Below are positions 6,841 through 7,351 of a DNA stretch of 7,351 nucleotides, piece by piece (position 1 is the stretch's first letter; every line of letters starts with the position of its first letter). A model generated the notes under the pieces. It was not told where the DNA came from, did no database searches, and saw only the letters and a program-made list of their open reading frames with translations. Where the stretch lies: the NCBI GenBank assembly GCA_030692905.1, contig JAUYBT010000121.1, positions 1 through 7,351 on the forward strand. The letters are read 5' to 3'. The DNA comes from Bacteroidales bacterium. Its GTDB lineage: Bacteria > Bacteroidota > Bacteroidia > Bacteroidales > VadinHA17. Both the position numbers and the translations under genes were made by a program.

Positions 6841-7351
6841 TTATTGATCATCTTTTATGCTCACACGATCTTTAAGATACTGTACCGAACCAACCTCGAT
6901 AAATGAAAAGCCAGATCCGCCGGAAAAGTTGCCGGCCAGCACAACAATAATATCATCATTTTTAAGATTATGAGTTTTAACCAGGTTTTTTAAGGCAATA
7001 TGGATAAACTCATCAACCGATTTTCTTTTCTCCTGGTAACTGGCATATACACCATATGAGAGTGCAAGTTCTCTCATTGTACATTCTGAGTAGCATTGTG
7101 CCAGGATCAGGTCAATGCCCCTGTACGATGCCATGTCCCGGATAGTCCTTCCACCGGTAGTATCGGCAATAATTCCCCTGGCTCCTATCCTGAAGGCAGT
7201 CTTAACCGCAACTTTTGCAAGGTATGCCGATATTTCACCGGTTACAGTCAGGAAAGGAATATCAAGAAATTTTTCCTTGTTCTTCTCTACCTCAAGAGCC
7301 ACCTTAGTCATTGTTTTTACTGCTTCCACAGGATATTTTCCATTTGCTGTT
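6841..7351 (-). CDS. pyk: Pyruvate kinase, C-terminal part (partial, 5' end outside window)
   Basis: Pyruvate kinase transfers phosphate from phosphoenolpyruvate to ADP in the last step of glycolysis, in the cytoplasm. The reading frame stays open to the window edge. It reads TANGKYPVEAVKTM, the conserved helix at the end of the catalytic barrel, so the GTG at 7329 is an internal valine and not a start. Downstream is the allosteric C-terminal domain of about 150 residues, with GARGIIADTTGGRTIRDMA and a terminal strand-rich part around VVLAGNFSGGSGFSFIEV, ending in IKDDQ. Active-site and cation-binding residues lie outside the window. There is no extra PEP-utiliser domain at the C-terminus, so this is the short bacterial form. 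It is followed by a hairpin and then a DUF6702-like gene on the same strand. Confidence 0.95.
   Translation of the reverse strand, partial: TANGKYPVEAVKTMTKVALEVEKNKEKFLDIPFLTVTGEISAYLAKVAVKTAFRIGARGIIADTTGGRTIRDMASYRGIDLILAQCYSECTMRELALSYGVYASYQEKRKSVDEFIHIALKNLVKTHNLKNDDIIVVLAGNFSGGSGFSFIEVGSVQYLKDRVSIKDDQ

Noticed and set aside
7327..7329. GTG as a start codon for a short 162-residue protein
   Set aside because: The frame stays open to the window edge, and the upstream codons read TANGKYP, the conserved pyruvate kinase sequence, so this is an internal valine.

Overview
The window looks like chromosomal DNA of a member of the Bacteroidota. The main evidence is a large exported protein ending in the gliding-motility-associated / type IX secretion (T9SS) type B C-terminal domain. 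It is supported by a DUF6702-type small exported protein, a family I know only from Bacteroidota. Shine-Dalgarno sequences are mostly absent and the DNA is AT-leaning, which also fits. I cannot place it below phylum level from the sequence alone.

Layout: (1) Bases 2-241, + strand: the last 79 codons of an endonuclease III (nth), including its complete iron-sulfur cysteine motif. (2) Bases 322-2370, + strand: a soluble hybrid histidine kinase with PAS, GAF, HisKA, HATPase and receiver domains. (3) Bases 2371-2459: a short convergent spacer built almost entirely from degenerate 7-bp tandem repeats of two different types. (4) Bases 2460-7351, - strand, read right to left: the C-terminal part of pyruvate kinase (pyk), a small hairpin, a DUF6702-like exported protein, a large T9SS type B surface or secreted protein (GTG start, 8 bp after the preceding stop), and a periplasmic TPR-repeat protein 19 bp further on.

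How the genes fit together: the DUF6702-like gene, the T9SS cargo gene and the TPR gene are close enough to be one transcript, and all three encode exported proteins. They therefore look like a cell-envelope cassette downstream of the housekeeping gene pyk. The hybrid kinase is convergent with this cassette and lies next to nth. Nothing in the sequence ties it to the cassette, and no cognate output regulator is in the window.

I found no RNA genes, CRISPR array, insertion sequence, phage gene or clearly new defence or metabolic system. The most unusual non-coding signal is the pair of 7-bp-period repeat tracts in the convergent spacer. The most interesting protein-level question is what the exported three-gene cassette does.
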